Source: an uncultured Hyphomicrobiales bacterium
GTDB taxonomy: Bacteria > Pseudomonadota > Alphaproteobacteria > Rhizobiales > Xanthobacteraceae
Reading direction: 5' to 3'
Assembly: GCA_903878085.1 (NCBI GenBank)
Contig: CAIRGJ010000023.1
Span: 89,855-153,854, forward strand
DNA: 64,000 nt
Shown: positions 1-7,354 of the stretch, piece by piece
Layout of the letters: each line of letters starts with the position of its first letter
Position numbering within the stretch: the stretch's first letter is position 1
Notes under the pieces: model-generated
What the model was told of the DNA's origin: nothing
What the model saw: the letters and a program-made list of their open reading frames with translations, nothing else
Database searches by the model: none
Position numbers and translations under genes: made by a program

Positions 1-261
1 CCCGCGGTGCTGCAGGCTTTGGCCGGGATGGCGCTGTCGTATTCGCTCGATAGCTACCTGCCGGACTTCATCATCGTCGATGACGACCGCGCTGCGGTGA
101 TGGCCGATGTCGCGCTGACGCAATATGCCACCGGCCGCATCCTGCGTTTCCGGGTGGCCAATTTCCTGCGGGTGCAGGACGGCCGGCTGATTGAATTCCG
201 CGAATTCGCCGACAGCTTCGACCAGGTCGAGCAAGCGCTTGGTCGCGTGGTCGAACTGTAA
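1..261 (+). CDS. NTF2/SnoaL-like protein, C-terminal part (cut by window edge)
   Basis: The reading frame is open from the first base and ends with TAA at 259-261, so the start lies outside the window. The 86 visible residues end in the pattern of SnoaL/ketosteroid-isomerase-like (NTF2 fold) proteins: a strand rich in aromatic and basic residues (RILRFRVANFLRVQDGRLIE), then FREFADSFD and a C-terminal helix. These proteins form small cone-shaped domains used as isomerases, hydrolases or binding modules. The substrate cannot be told from this fragment. The assignment rests on the strand pattern only. Confidence 0.6.
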   Translation, partial: PAVLQALAGMALSYSLDSYLPDFIIVDDDRAAVMADVALTQYATGRILRFRVANFLRVQDGRLIEFREFADSFDQVEQALGRVVEL

Positions 262-285
262 GGCCGCGCTCGCGTTCGCTGGGGT

Positions 286-1032
286 TCAGCCCGGCTCCAT
301 GCCGCGCTTCTTGAACGCCGCGCCGGCCTCCGGCGTGGTGATGAACTTGACCAGCGCCTTGGCCGCCGCCGGTTGTTTGGCATTGGCGGCGATGCCACTG
401 GTAAATACCGTCATCTTCTGGATATCCGCCGGCAGCGGCCCGACATAATCGACGCCGGGGAATTGCGACATCTCGCTGACCTGCTGGATGCCGATCTCGG
501 CTTCGCCGCTGGCGGTGATAGTGCCGACGAAGACGCCGGTCGGCGTCTGCTTGAGCTTCGGCTTGACGGCATCGGCAATGCCGAGCTTGTCGAACAAGCC
601 GATGACATAGTTGCCGCTCGGGCCGGTGGAATAGCCGATCGACTTGGCGGCGAGCAGCGTCTTCTTGAAAGCCTCGGTGGTGGAGATGTCGGGCTTGGGC
701 GCGCCGGCCTTGACGCCGATGCCGACACCGGACTTTGCAATATCGACGCGGCTGCCGGGCGCGAGCTTGCCCGCCGCGAGGTATTCTTCGATCTCGGGGC
801 TCGCCATGACCAGCACGTCGAAGGTTTCGCCGGCGGCAATGCGCTTCTTGGCGTCGAGCGTGCCGGTGTAGCTGATCTTGACGGTATTGCCGGTGGCCTT
901 TTCGAACTGCGGCAGCAGCTCGCGGCAGGTTTGCTCGGTGGCCTGGGTCGACAGCACGGTGATCTCGACGGCATGGGCCAAGCCGGCCCCCGACAGCAGC
1001 AGCGAAGCCGCAATAATTCCTTGGATTTTCAT
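286..1032 (-). CDS. ModA-like periplasmic substrate-binding protein
   Basis: The protein has 248 residues. A signal peptide (MKIQGIIAASLLLSGAGLAHA) is followed by a type-2 periplasmic binding fold of the molybdate-binding (ModA) family: VEITVLSTQATEQTC at the mature N-terminus, FDVLVMASPEIEEY, then GYSTGPSGNYVIGLF and GEAEIGIQQVSEM. I start it at the second in-frame ATG (1032) because GGGGGAGA lies just upstream; the upstream ATG at 1047 has no such site and would spoil the signal peptide. No permease or ATPase gene is adjacent, so this is an orphan binding protein. The ligand could be an oxyanion or an organic acid. It is divergent from gatB. Confidence 0.75.
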   Translation of the reverse strand: MKIQGIIAASLLLSGAGLAHAVEITVLSTQATEQTCRELLPQFEKATGNTVKISYTGTLDAKKRIAAGETFDVLVMASPEIEEYLAAGKLAPGSRVDIAKSGVGIGVKAGAPKPDISTTEAFKKTLLAAKSIGYSTGPSGNYVIGLFDKLGIADAVKPKLKQTPTGVFVGTITASGEAEIGIQQVSEMSQFPGVDYVGPLPADIQKMTVFTSGIAANAKQPAAAKALVKFITTPEAGAAFKKRGMEPG

Positions 1033-1125
1033 GGTCGTCTCCCCCATCGCGCTCGCCGGCGCGTTTTATGTTTTCTGGAACCAAGTCTAGTCTCGAGCCG
1101 CATCCCGCGATAGATAGTCGGCACC

Positions 1126-2595
1126 ATGAACGTGCAAGCCAAACCCTCGAAACTGATCAAAGGCGCAACCGGCGACTGGGAAGTCGTCATCGGCATGGAA
1201 GTCCATGCCCAGGTCACCTCGAACTCCAAGCTGTTCTCCGGCGCCTCGACCGAATTCGGCGGCGCGCCCAACAGCCACGTCTCGCTGGTCGATGCCGCCA
1301 TGCCAGGCATGCTGCCGGTGATCAACGAGGAATGCGTGCGTCAGGCGATCCGCACCGGCTTAGGGTTACAGGCGCAGATCAATCTTCGATCGGTGTTCGA
1401 CCGCAAGAACTATTTCTATCCCGATCTGCCGCAGGGCTATCAGATCAGCCAGTACAAATCGCCGGTGGTCGGCGAGGGCGAGGTTACGGTCGATCTGGCC
1501 GACGGCGAGAGCGTCACCGTCGGCATCGAGCGGCTGCATCTGGAACAAGACGCCGGTAAATCGGTGCACGACAAGCACCCGCAATATTCCTACGTCGATC
1601 TCAACCGCTCCGGCGTGGCACTGATGGAGATCGTCTCCAAGCCCGATATTCGCTCGTCGGAGCAGGCCATGGCCTTCCTCGGCAAGCTGCGCGCCATCCT
1701 GCGCTATTTGGGCACCTGCGACGGCGACATGGAGAAGGGATCCTTACGCGCCGACGTCAATGTCTCGGTGCGCAAGCCGGGCGAAGCGCTCGGCACCCGC
1801 TGCGAGATCAAAAACATGAACTCGATCAGCTTTATCGGCGATGCGATCGAGTACGAAGCACGCCGCCAGATCGAGATTATCGAAGAAGGCGGCACGATCG
1901 ATCAGGAAACGCGGCTGTTCGATCCGAGCAAAGGCGAAACCCGTTCGATGCGCTCCAAGGAAGAGGCGCACGACTACCGGTATTTCCCCGATCCCGACCT
2001 GCTGCCGCTTGAAGTCAGCCAAAGCTACGTCGATGAGCTCAAAAGCCACCTGCCGGAACTGCCGGATGGCAAGAAGGCGCGCTTCATGCGCGACTTCGGC
2101 CTGTCGGCTTACGACGCCGGTCAAATGGTGGCCGAGCGCGAGACCGCCGATTACTTCGAGGCGGTCGCCAAAGGCCGCGATGCCAAGCTCGCCGCCAACT
2201 GGGTGATGAACGAGCTGTTCGCCCGGCTCAACAAAGAGGGCCACACCATCACCAGGTCGCCGATGTCGGCGGATCAACTCGGCGCGATCATCGACCTGAT
2301 CGGCGACAACACGATTTCCGGCAAGATTGCCAAGGACTTATTCGAGATCGTCTGGACCGAAGGCGGCGATCCGCGCGACATCGTCAAAGCCCGCGACCTG
2401 ACCCAGGTCACCGACATGGGCGCCATCGAGGCGCTGGTCGATGCTGCGATCGCGCAAAATCCCGACAAGGTCGCGCAAGCCAAGGCCAATCCGAAAGCGA
2501 TGATGTGGTTCGTCGGCCAGGTGATGAAGTCGACCGGCGGTAAAGCCAGTCCGCAGGCGGTCAACGAACTTCTGAAATCGAAACTCGGGCTCTAA
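1126..2595 (+). CDS. gatB: Asp-tRNA(Asn)/Glu-tRNA(Gln) amidotransferase subunit B
   Basis: At 489 residues it has the normal family length. GatB, with GatA and GatC, converts mis-acylated Glu-tRNA(Gln) or Asp-tRNA(Asn) to the amidated forms in organisms that lack GlnRS or AsnRS. The N-terminal cradle has the family signature near residues 20-30 ([12 protein letters not shown]), [12 protein letters not shown], and RCEIKNMNS near residue 225, followed by [17 protein letters not shown]. The C-terminal tail is the YqeY-like helical domain that contacts tRNA, ending in the family-typical [11 protein letters not shown]. No gatA or gatC is in the window downstream. Confidence 0.97.
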   Translation: MNVQAKPSKLIKGATGDWEVVIGMEVHAQVTSNSKLFSGASTEFGGAPNSHVSLVDAAMPGMLPVINEECVRQAIRTGLGLQAQINLRSVFDRKNYFYPDLPQGYQISQYKSPVVGEGEVTVDLADGESVTVGIERLHLEQDAGKSVHDKHPQYSYVDLNRSGVALMEIVSKPDIRSSEQAMAFLGKLRAILRYLGTCDGDMEKGSLRADVNVSVRKPGEALGTRCEIKNMNSISFIGDAIEYEARRQIEIIEEGGTIDQETRLFDPSKGETRSMRSKEEAHDYRYFPDPDLLPLEVSQSYVDELKSHLPELPDGKKARFMRDFGLSAYDAGQMVAERETADYFEAVAKGRDAKLAANWVMNELFARLNKEGHTITRSPMSADQLGAIIDLIGDNTISGKIAKDLFEIVWTEGGDPRDIVKARDLTQVTDMGAIEALVDAAIAQNPDKVAQAKANPKAMMWFVGQVMKSTGGKASPQAVNELLKSKLGL

Positions 2596-3198
2596 CGCGG
2601 CGCCGGCTTGGTTAACAAACGGTTGCCACGTTGACGCCCGTAAACTTCCCGCGCGCGACATCGCACTCACAAGTTTACCTCTCACAAAACTGAATCGCAG
2701 GTCGCTTTGACGCAAAAAGTTTGCGCAAGCGACGACGCGTTCGCGAATCACTTGTCACTGATTCGCTCGTTTTTGATCGATTCAGGCGATCCGCAAGCAA
2801 GCGCGGCGTGTTTTTTGCAAATTATTTTTGGAAATTATTTGCGGTGCACAAGACCGGCGTTGTTGAGAAATTCGTCGCGTTCGCGGATGAAAATATTTTT
2901 CGCGCCGCGCCCGGCGTAAAATTGCGATGATGCAAATAACCCTTATTCCATCGAATGTTTTGTGACGCGCGTATGCCGCGAATGTTACGGCGATGTTGCC
3001 GCGCGCGAAGCGTTGGCGTGTATATGCGAAACGTCTTGGCGTATGCGCGCGCTGTGTTTGCCGCGCCAGCTATACACATCGTCAAGTGGAGTCAGTGTTT
3101 TTTTCATAGCTCTGTAGTAAACCGATTGCGGTACGCGTCGATCCGCGACCGTACTGAGATGAGACACCCGCCATGTTACATGGCTAGGAGGGCAGCAA
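2596..3198. other. 600-bp gene-poor spacer between gatB and the lysine-rich microprotein
   Basis: I find no convincing gene here. The short open frames on both strands resemble no family and lack good ribosome-binding sites. The stretch holds a terminator-like stem at 2743-2774, an AT-rich patch around 2810-2900 that contrasts with the surrounding GC-rich DNA, and a run of seven T at about 3102-3108. The last 100 bases probably hold the promoter and leader of the microprotein at 3199. Confidence 0.5.
2743..2774 (+). terminator. Candidate intrinsic terminator downstream of gatB
   Basis: A perfect 8-bp stem, GCGAATCA (2743-2750) with TGATTCGC (2759-2766), has an 8-base loop and is followed by TCG and five T. 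It lies about 150 bases after the gatB stop. The stem is only moderately GC-rich, so termination strength is uncertain. Confidence 0.5.
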
Positions 3199-3264
3199 AT
3201 GGCTAAACGTAGAAAGAAGGCAGTGGCGAAGAAGGCGAAGAAGAGCAAGAAGAAGAAGCTCTAG
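3199..3264 (+). CDS. 21-residue lysine-rich microprotein
   Basis: ATG at 3199 and TAG at 3262-3264 enclose 21 codons: MAKRRKK, AVAKKAKKS, then KKKKL. Thirteen of the 21 residues are Lys or Arg. An AGGAGGG Shine-Dalgarno at 3186-3192 lies 6 bases before the ATG, which is close to ideal and better than that of most genes in the window. The composition resembles tails of bacterial histone-H1-like or AlgP-type proteins, so nucleic-acid binding or charge neutralisation is plausible but unproven. It is too short for usual gene callers. The DNA downstream (3265-3482) is non-coding. The neighbouring GST at 3946 also begins with a lysine-rich tail. Confidence 0.6.
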   Translation: MAKRRKKAVAKKAKKSKKKKL

Positions 3265-3389
3265 TCTTCTGACGCTTCCTTTCGATCTTCGGCCATCGTT
3301 GGCGGAGATTGCGTCATACGGGCCGGTGTGCGTCACGGTGTGACGAGCGCAACGCGGTTGCCCGAGACGCCCCGGTTCGAATGATGACA

Positions 3390-3428
3390 GAGGGCGTCGG
3401 TGAGACTTTCAGTCTCTCCGACGCCCTC
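3390..3428. repeat. Near-perfect 18-bp hairpin
   Basis: Bases 3390-3407 pair with 3411-3428 with a single mismatch and a 3-base loop (TTC). The arms start GAGGGCGTCGG and end CCGACGCCCTC. No T-run follows on either strand, so it is not a standard intrinsic terminator. It sits between the microprotein and the convergent gene ending at 3483, where a bidirectional block to transcription or an RNA 3' end would make sense. Confidence 0.6.
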
Positions 3429-3482
3429 AGTCGTTTCAGAGCCGCGATCGAAGGTGGCGCGCGCTCGTCAGCGCGCAATGAG

Positions 3483-3767
3483 TCAGCCAGCACCCTTCAG
3501 GCGCTTGTTGCACGCGCTCCAATATTTCGGCCACTTCATTCCCTTTTCGATCTTGCCGGCGGCCTTGGCTTCTTTCCATTCGGCGCCGCACTTCTTTTGC
3601 CGTTCGCGCATCGCCAGCAGACCGGCGCTCGGTGGCTTTTTGGTTTTCGCGGTTTTCGTTTCCGGCGCCGGTTGCGCGGTTTGCGCCGCCGCGGTCGAAA
3701 CGAACTGCGGCAGCGGCACGGCGATCAGACCTGCGGCCACCAGGACGGCGAACATCGTTTTGGTCAT
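3483..3767 (-). CDS. Small secreted protein with PsiF-like Cys/Lys motif
   Basis: The protein has 94 residues. An N-terminal signal peptide (about residues 1-28, ending VSTAAAQ) is followed by a Lys/Thr/Pro linker and a short domain with two cysteines, MRERQKKCGAEWKEAKAAGK and KWPKYWSACNKRLKG. The spacing of the cysteines and basic residues recalls PsiF-type exported proteins found in many rhizobia, but I cannot assign a function. It is probably periplasmic. It is convergent with the microprotein and divergent from the GST gene. Confidence 0.65.
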   Translation of the reverse strand: MTKTMFAVLVAAGLIAVPLPQFVSTAAAQTAQPAPETKTAKTKKPPSAGLLAMRERQKKCGAEWKEAKAAGKIEKGMKWPKYWSACNKRLKGAG

Positions 3768-3945
3768 TGCTCCCCCTATTGCCCTCGCAGGATGCAGGCG
3801 GCGGCCTACAACCCTGCATGGCAGAATAACCAGTAGAGGTTGTAGCCGTCCAGTATCGCTGCCGCCCGGGGTGGTTGCGGTTTGGAACCGCCGCGCCTAG
3901 GTCAAAGGGCTGTTTTTTCGCAGTTTTTGGGCATGGAGCACTGAA

Positions 3946-4755
3946 ATGGCGCGCGTTAAGGCAAAACAGACGGCAAAATCAAAGCCGGCCAAAGCGAAGT
4001 CGAAGGTCAAATCGGCGGCCAAGACCGGCAAGGTGGCGGTCAAGCGGACCAAGGGGCCAAAGCCGATCGACCTCTATTACTGGCCGACGCCGAACGGCTT
4101 CAAGATTTCGATCATGCTGGAAGAGTGCAAGCTGCCCTACAATCTCAAGCCCGTGAACATCTCCAAGGGCGAGCAGTTCAACCCCGACTTCCTGAAAATC
4201 GCGCCGAACAATCGCATGCCGGCGATCGTCGATCCCGACGGCCCCGGCGGCAAGCCGATCTCGATCTTCGAGTCCGGCGCCATCCTGCAATATCTCGGCC
4301 GCAAGACTGGCAAGTTCTATCCCAAGGACGAGCGCGGCCGCGTCGAGGTCGACCAATGGCTGTTCTGGCAGATGGGCGGCATCGGGCCGATGGCGGGGCA
4401 GGTGCACCACTTCAAGAACTACGCGGTCGAGACGCTGACCTACGCGATCAACCGCTACGTCAATGAAGTGAACCGGCTCTATGGCGTGATGAACAAGCGG
4501 CTGGCGGATCGTGAATTCATCGCCGGCAAATACTCCGTCGCCGACATGGCCTGCGTCGGCTGGGTCAATGGCTGGGAGCGGCAGGGCCAGGACATCAACG
4601 AATTCCCGCATCTCAAGCGCTGGCTCGAGACCATGAAGGCGCGCCCGGCCGTCAAACGCGGTATGGCGCTCGGCCTCGAGCTGCGCCAGAACGTCGATAT
4701 GAAGGATCCGAAAGTGCAGGCGGTGCTGTTCGGACAGCGTGCGCGCGCGAGCTAG
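3946..4755 (+). CDS. Glutathione S-transferase (YghU/YfcG type) with lysine-rich N-terminal tail
   Basis: The protein has 269 residues. After a basic tail of about 38 residues (MARVKAKQTAKSKPAKAKSK and onward), the thioredoxin-fold GST domain begins at IDLYYWPTPNGFKISIMLEE. NNRMPAIVDPDG holds the cis-proline and IFESGAILQYLGRKTGKF is the gamma-glutamyl-binding loop. An all-helical C-terminal domain follows with YSVADMACVGWV. The pattern Y-x-x-x-T-P-N-G-x-K-I matches the Nu-class YghU/YfcG enzymes, which act as disulfide-bond reductases using two glutathiones. The long Lys tail is unusual for that class and could be a nucleic-acid-binding or localisation tail. A GGAGC at 3935-3939 supports the ATG. 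Confidence 0.88.
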   Translation: MARVKAKQTAKSKPAKAKSKVKSAAKTGKVAVKRTKGPKPIDLYYWPTPNGFKISIMLEECKLPYNLKPVNISKGEQFNPDFLKIAPNNRMPAIVDPDGPGGKPISIFESGAILQYLGRKTGKFYPKDERGRVEVDQWLFWQMGGIGPMAGQVHHFKNYAVETLTYAINRYVNEVNRLYGVMNKRLADREFIAGKYSVADMACVGWVNGWERQGQDINEFPHLKRWLETMKARPAVKRGMALGLELRQNVDMKDPKVQAVLFGQRARAS

Positions 4756-4782
4756 GGCGCGGACTCATAAACGGGCAGCCAA

Positions 4783-4858
4783 GAAGTGGCGCAGTGTGTC
4801 GCCCAAGTTCTGCTTTCGGGGGTAAAGCGGACATGACGATGGCTAACTTGGTTTGAAC
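4783..4858 (-). repeat. Rhizobial interspersed repeat copy (encodes MSALPPKA-type peptide)
   Basis: Read on the minus strand, the segment contains ATGTCCGCTTT..CCGAAAGCAG, a motif that recurs in intergenic DNA of Bradyrhizobium-like genomes and is often miscalled as a small ORF starting MSALPPKA. Two diverged copies of the same ATGTCCGCTT core lie at 5699 and 6108. This is recognised from memory of such genomes and not verified by search. Confidence 0.5.
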
Positions 4859-4921
4859 CGGCTCCATGGATGATGCGACCTATTATGGTGCAAGAGTGCC
4901 GGTCATGCGCAGGAGGCAATG

Positions 4922-5626
4922 ATGCGAGCAATGGTCATTGGCTTAATGCTGGGCTCGGTCCTGTTTGCGGGACCTGCGTCAGCCTATGACCCCTACGACC
5001 CTAACAATTGCAACGGCGCCGATTATGACGACAAGCGCACCGTGGTCGTATCGAAGGTGATCGCCCATCCGCGCGTCAACTTCATCAAGAGCCCCTACGA
5101 CGATGATTTTAAGGCCACGACTTGCCCGGCAGCCACCGAGGCTTGCCGGAGAAAGTCCTTTCTCGTGACAGGCGACCTGGTGCTCACCGGCAAGACGCAA
5201 GGCGCTTTCACCTGTGTCAGCTACCAATCGCCGCTCGCGAAAAAGCAGATTTGGGCCACAGGCTGGCTGCCGAGCTCGGCGCTGACGCCGGTTGTCCCGA
5301 TGCCGTCGCCGAAGACGTCGGATTGGATCGGCGACTGGTACCACCCGGGTGGAAGCATCGAAATCAAGAACGGCGACGGCGGCAAGTTGCATATTGAGGG
5401 CGGCATGACTGTTCCGACCCCCTCGGGTGATTTTCAGAATGGCGGCTTCAAGGCGCAGGTCACGCCCCAAAACGACACCATCGCCCTCGTGGACGATGGC
5501 ACTTCCTATGGGGAAGAATGCCATGTGCGGATGCAGCGCATCGGCCCGTGGCTTCTCGTCGAGGATAATGGAGGTTGCGGTGGCTCCGGGGTAACGTTCA
5601 TCGGACTCTATCGCCGCAAGAAGTAG
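4922..5626 (+). CDS. Secreted protein of unknown function
   Basis: The protein has 234 residues. I start it at the second ATG (4922) because AGGAGG at 4911-4916 is then 5 bases away; for the first ATG (4919) it would be only 2. A signal peptide (MRAMVIGLMLGSVLFAGPASA) is followed by a cysteine-containing region (TTCPAATEACRRKSF) and an SH3-like stretch ending IWATGWLPSSAL. A C-terminal beta-rich part carries WIGDWYHPGGSIEI and ends GLYRRKK. Six cysteines in the mature part suggest disulfides in the periplasm. I recognise no named family. It stands alone, flanked by interspersed repeats. Confidence 0.75.
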   Translation: MRAMVIGLMLGSVLFAGPASAYDPYDPNNCNGADYDDKRTVVVSKVIAHPRVNFIKSPYDDDFKATTCPAATEACRRKSFLVTGDLVLTGKTQGAFTCVSYQSPLAKKQIWATGWLPSSALTPVVPMPSPKTSDWIGDWYHPGGSIEIKNGDGGKLHIEGGMTVPTPSGDFQNGGFKAQVTPQNDTIALVDDGTSYGEECHVRMQRIGPWLLVEDNGGCGGSGVTFIGLYRRKK

Positions 5627-5698
5627 GCACACTCTGTCGTTTGCCTTGGGATGGGCGGCGAACCGGGCCTTCAGTGCGTAGAGCGCCTCCCTTGCGCT

Positions 5699-5740
5699 AT
5701 GTCCGCTTTTGGCTCAGGTCGAACTCAGTTCGTGCCGGTA
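5699..5740 (+). repeat. Interspersed repeat fragment (ATGTCCGCTT core)
   Basis: TATGTCCGCTTTTGGCTCAG matches the core of the repeat seen at 4783-4858 and 6108-6140. It is a decayed copy; the small open frame across it is not a gene. Confidence 0.4.
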
Positions 5741-5747
5741 TTATTGG

Positions 5748-6146
5748 CTAGTACGGCGCCGGAATTATCAGCGCCACGAGTCCGGCTAAAAGCGGCAAGA
5801 ATGCCACCAGCAGTCCAAGACCAGATTTTCCACGGTACTTGAAAATGAATCCGGCGACCGGCGCCAGGATGCAAGCGATCACCATGGCCGTATAAGCCAC
5901 GGCCGCCAATGAGCCGCCATGCATGCTTTCAGGTCCCGCACCGAACAAGAAGCCGGACACGTTAATTAGCAGCGCAGCAAGCCCGAAATCGGCGACTGAC
6001 ACGATGACGAGGATGGCTATAACCAAGGTCGCCTCCAGAAGGCCTCGGATAAATTCCGAACCAACTCGAATTGTCGCGTTTCTCCAGCCCTCCTGCAAGA
6101 AATAGACGCGATGTCCGCTTATGGCCCAACAGCGGACTTTGACCAA
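5748..6146 (-). CDS. Small integral membrane protein, unknown
   Basis: There are up to 132 residues with three hydrophobic segments: LLEATLVIAILVIVSVADF and following, SLAAVAYTAMVIACILAPVA, and LLVAFLPLLAGLVALIIPA. The start is uncertain. The first ATG (6146) lies inside an interspersed repeat, and the first 20 or so residues (MVKVRCWAISGHRVYF) look like repeat-derived sequence, so a start nearer GSEFIRGLL is likely. No family is recognised. The hydrophobic pattern and the length of the frame are the only evidence that this is a gene. Confidence 0.5.
   Translation of the reverse strand: MVKVRCWAISGHRVYFLQEGWRNATIRVGSEFIRGLLEATLVIAILVIVSVADFGLAALLINVSGFLFGAGPESMHGGSLAAVAYTAMVIACILAPVAGFIFKYRGKSGLGLLVAFLPLLAGLVALIIPAPY
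6108..6140 (+). repeat. Interspersed repeat fragment (ATGTCCGCTT...AGCGGAC)
   Basis: The sequence GATGTCCGCTTATGGCCC followed by AACAGCGGAC forms a short inverted repeat (GTCCGCT/AGCGGAC) and matches the core of the repeats at 4783 and 5699. It overlaps the 5' end of the membrane-protein frame. Confidence 0.45.
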
Positions 6147-6202
6147 CCGCTGCGCACCAAACTCGATTTATGAGTATACGCCCTAGGTCTTAAATGACGC
6201 GA

Positions 6203-6236
6203 AGCCGTTCCCGCGATATCGGGGACGGCTTTTTTC
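6203..6236 (+). terminator. Hairpin with T-run between two minus-strand genes
   Basis: AGCCGTTCCC (6203-6212) pairs with GGGGACGGCT (6221-6230), followed by six T on the plus strand. It lies 30 bases past the stop of the DUF2147 gene, which reads the other way, so on that strand it is a stem without a good U-tract. It may terminate leftward transcripts partially and plus-strand readthrough more strongly. Confidence 0.55.
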
Positions 6237-6265
6237 GTGCGCGACGTCGTCGTGCGCTTCCAAAT

Positions 6266-6694
6266 CTACTTCGTGCGCTTCCAAGTCTGGCCTTTGCACA
6301 GAATGCCGAGCACGCAGCCTTCGACCTTGGCGGTATTCTCATCCGCCACCTGCATGTTGGCCGCATAGGTCTTGCCGTCGTCGGCGTTATAGATTTCCCC
6401 CGACCAACGGTTCGCGCCGCTCGGCGACAGCCCACGCACGACCTGCAGCCCCAGCATCGGGCGCGAGCGCTTGGCCGGATCGGGATTGAGTTCGTCGGTC
6501 TTGGGCTTGCCGGTCTTGCCGTCGACTGGCTCCTGCAGCCAGACGACCGTGCCGCAGAGCTTGCCGCCGCAGTTGGAAATATGAACTTTGGTGCCGCCGT
6601 CGCCGGACAGCCAAGTGCCTTCCGGTTCGGCGGCCAGCGCCGCGCCCGACAGCAACGAAAAGCCGACTGCGGCTGTACAAACAAGTTTCTTCAC
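6266..6694 (-). CDS. DUF2147 secreted protein
   Basis: The protein has 142 residues. I choose GTG at 6694 because GGAGA lies just upstream and the protein then begins with a clean signal peptide (VKKLVCTAAVGFSLLSGAALA); the ATG at 6736 would put 14 extra residues in front. The mature domain has the DUF2147 pattern: EPEGTWLSGDGGTKVHISNC, GGKLCGTVVWLQEP, then a D-rich loop with PMLGLQVVRGL, WSGEIYNADDGKTY and a final CVLGILCKGQTWKR. The fold is a beta barrel related to lipocalins and lies in the periplasm; no function is established. Four cysteines suggest two disulfides. Confidence 0.85.
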   Translation of the reverse strand: MKKLVCTAAVGFSLLSGAALAAEPEGTWLSGDGGTKVHISNCGGKLCGTVVWLQEPVDGKTGKPKTDELNPDPAKRSRPMLGLQVVRGLSPSGANRWSGEIYNADDGKTYAANMQVADENTAKVEGCVLGILCKGQTWKRTK

Positions 6695-7024
6695 ACGCGT
6701 TCTCCGATTGAGTTTGTCGATAGCGTTCGCGGACACACAGATAAGTCATGTGCCCCGGTGGTTAGTTCCGCCTGAATGAGCGCGGTTAGCGCTTTGTGAC
6801 CGGGCCGTTCGATGGCGCATTAAGGGCCATTTTACGGCATTTTTCGCACGGCGGCCAGCGCCGAGTGAAAGTGGGTTCATGATCGATTCATCGCGATGCT
6901 TAAACTGTCATTCAAATTTTATCCCGATGATCGCGCTTGCCTGGACGGGGAAGATCGCTGGGCAACAGGGACCAAGCGGCAGACCGCCACACGGCGGAAC
7001 GGCCGCAACAACGGGGAAGCCAAA
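6695..7024. other. Non-coding stretch upstream of the Sel1-repeat gene
   Basis: The plus-strand frame of the Sel1 gene is open back to an ATG at 6896, but residues before 7025 are low in family-like features and rich in Arg/Thr. I see no other gene here. Confidence 0.4.
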
Positions 7025-7327
7025 ATGGCTTATTTTGAAATGATGATGGCGGAGCTCGAGCCGGTGAATGCCGACGATTGTTTCGGTCTCGGCATGAACT
7101 ACTCGTCGGGCGCGGGCGTTGCGGCCGATCTGGTGCAGGCACACAAGTGGTTCAACATCGCGGCGATGCGCGGCCACAAAGACGGCGCGCAGATGCGCAA
7201 GGAAATCGCCGAGCAGATGAGCGACAGCGAGATCGGCTGCGCGCAACGGGCGGCACGCGACTGGCTCAAGAGCCATCCGCAGGCGCCGGTCCCGGTCGAG
7301 ATGCCGGCCATTCGCGTCGCGGCCTGA
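7025..7327 (+). CDS. Sel1-like repeat protein
   Basis: The protein has 100 residues from the ATG at 7025, which is preceded by GGGGAAG. It holds a Sel1-type helical repeat: DDCFGLGMNYSSGAGVAADL and QAHKWFNIAAMRGHKDGAQ match the consensus A-x-x-x-LG-x-x-Y-x-x-G-x-G-V-x-x-D. Such TPR-like pairs bind partner proteins. There is no signal peptide, so it is probably cytoplasmic. The frame continues upstream to 6896, but a 143-residue form has a poorer start. The C-terminal part (IGCAQRAARDWLKSHP) is a short amphipathic helix. The partner is unknown. Confidence 0.78.
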   Translation: MAYFEMMMAELEPVNADDCFGLGMNYSSGAGVAADLVQAHKWFNIAAMRGHKDGAQMRKEIAEQMSDSEIGCAQRAARDWLKSHPQAPVPVEMPAIRVAA

Positions 7328-7354
7328 GCGAACGAGCCGCGCAACGCGCGCGGC

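Noticed and set aside
2707..3085. Overlapping small open frames in the gatB downstream spacer
   Set aside because: They lack ribosome-binding sites, show no recognisable features, and one crosses the candidate terminator.
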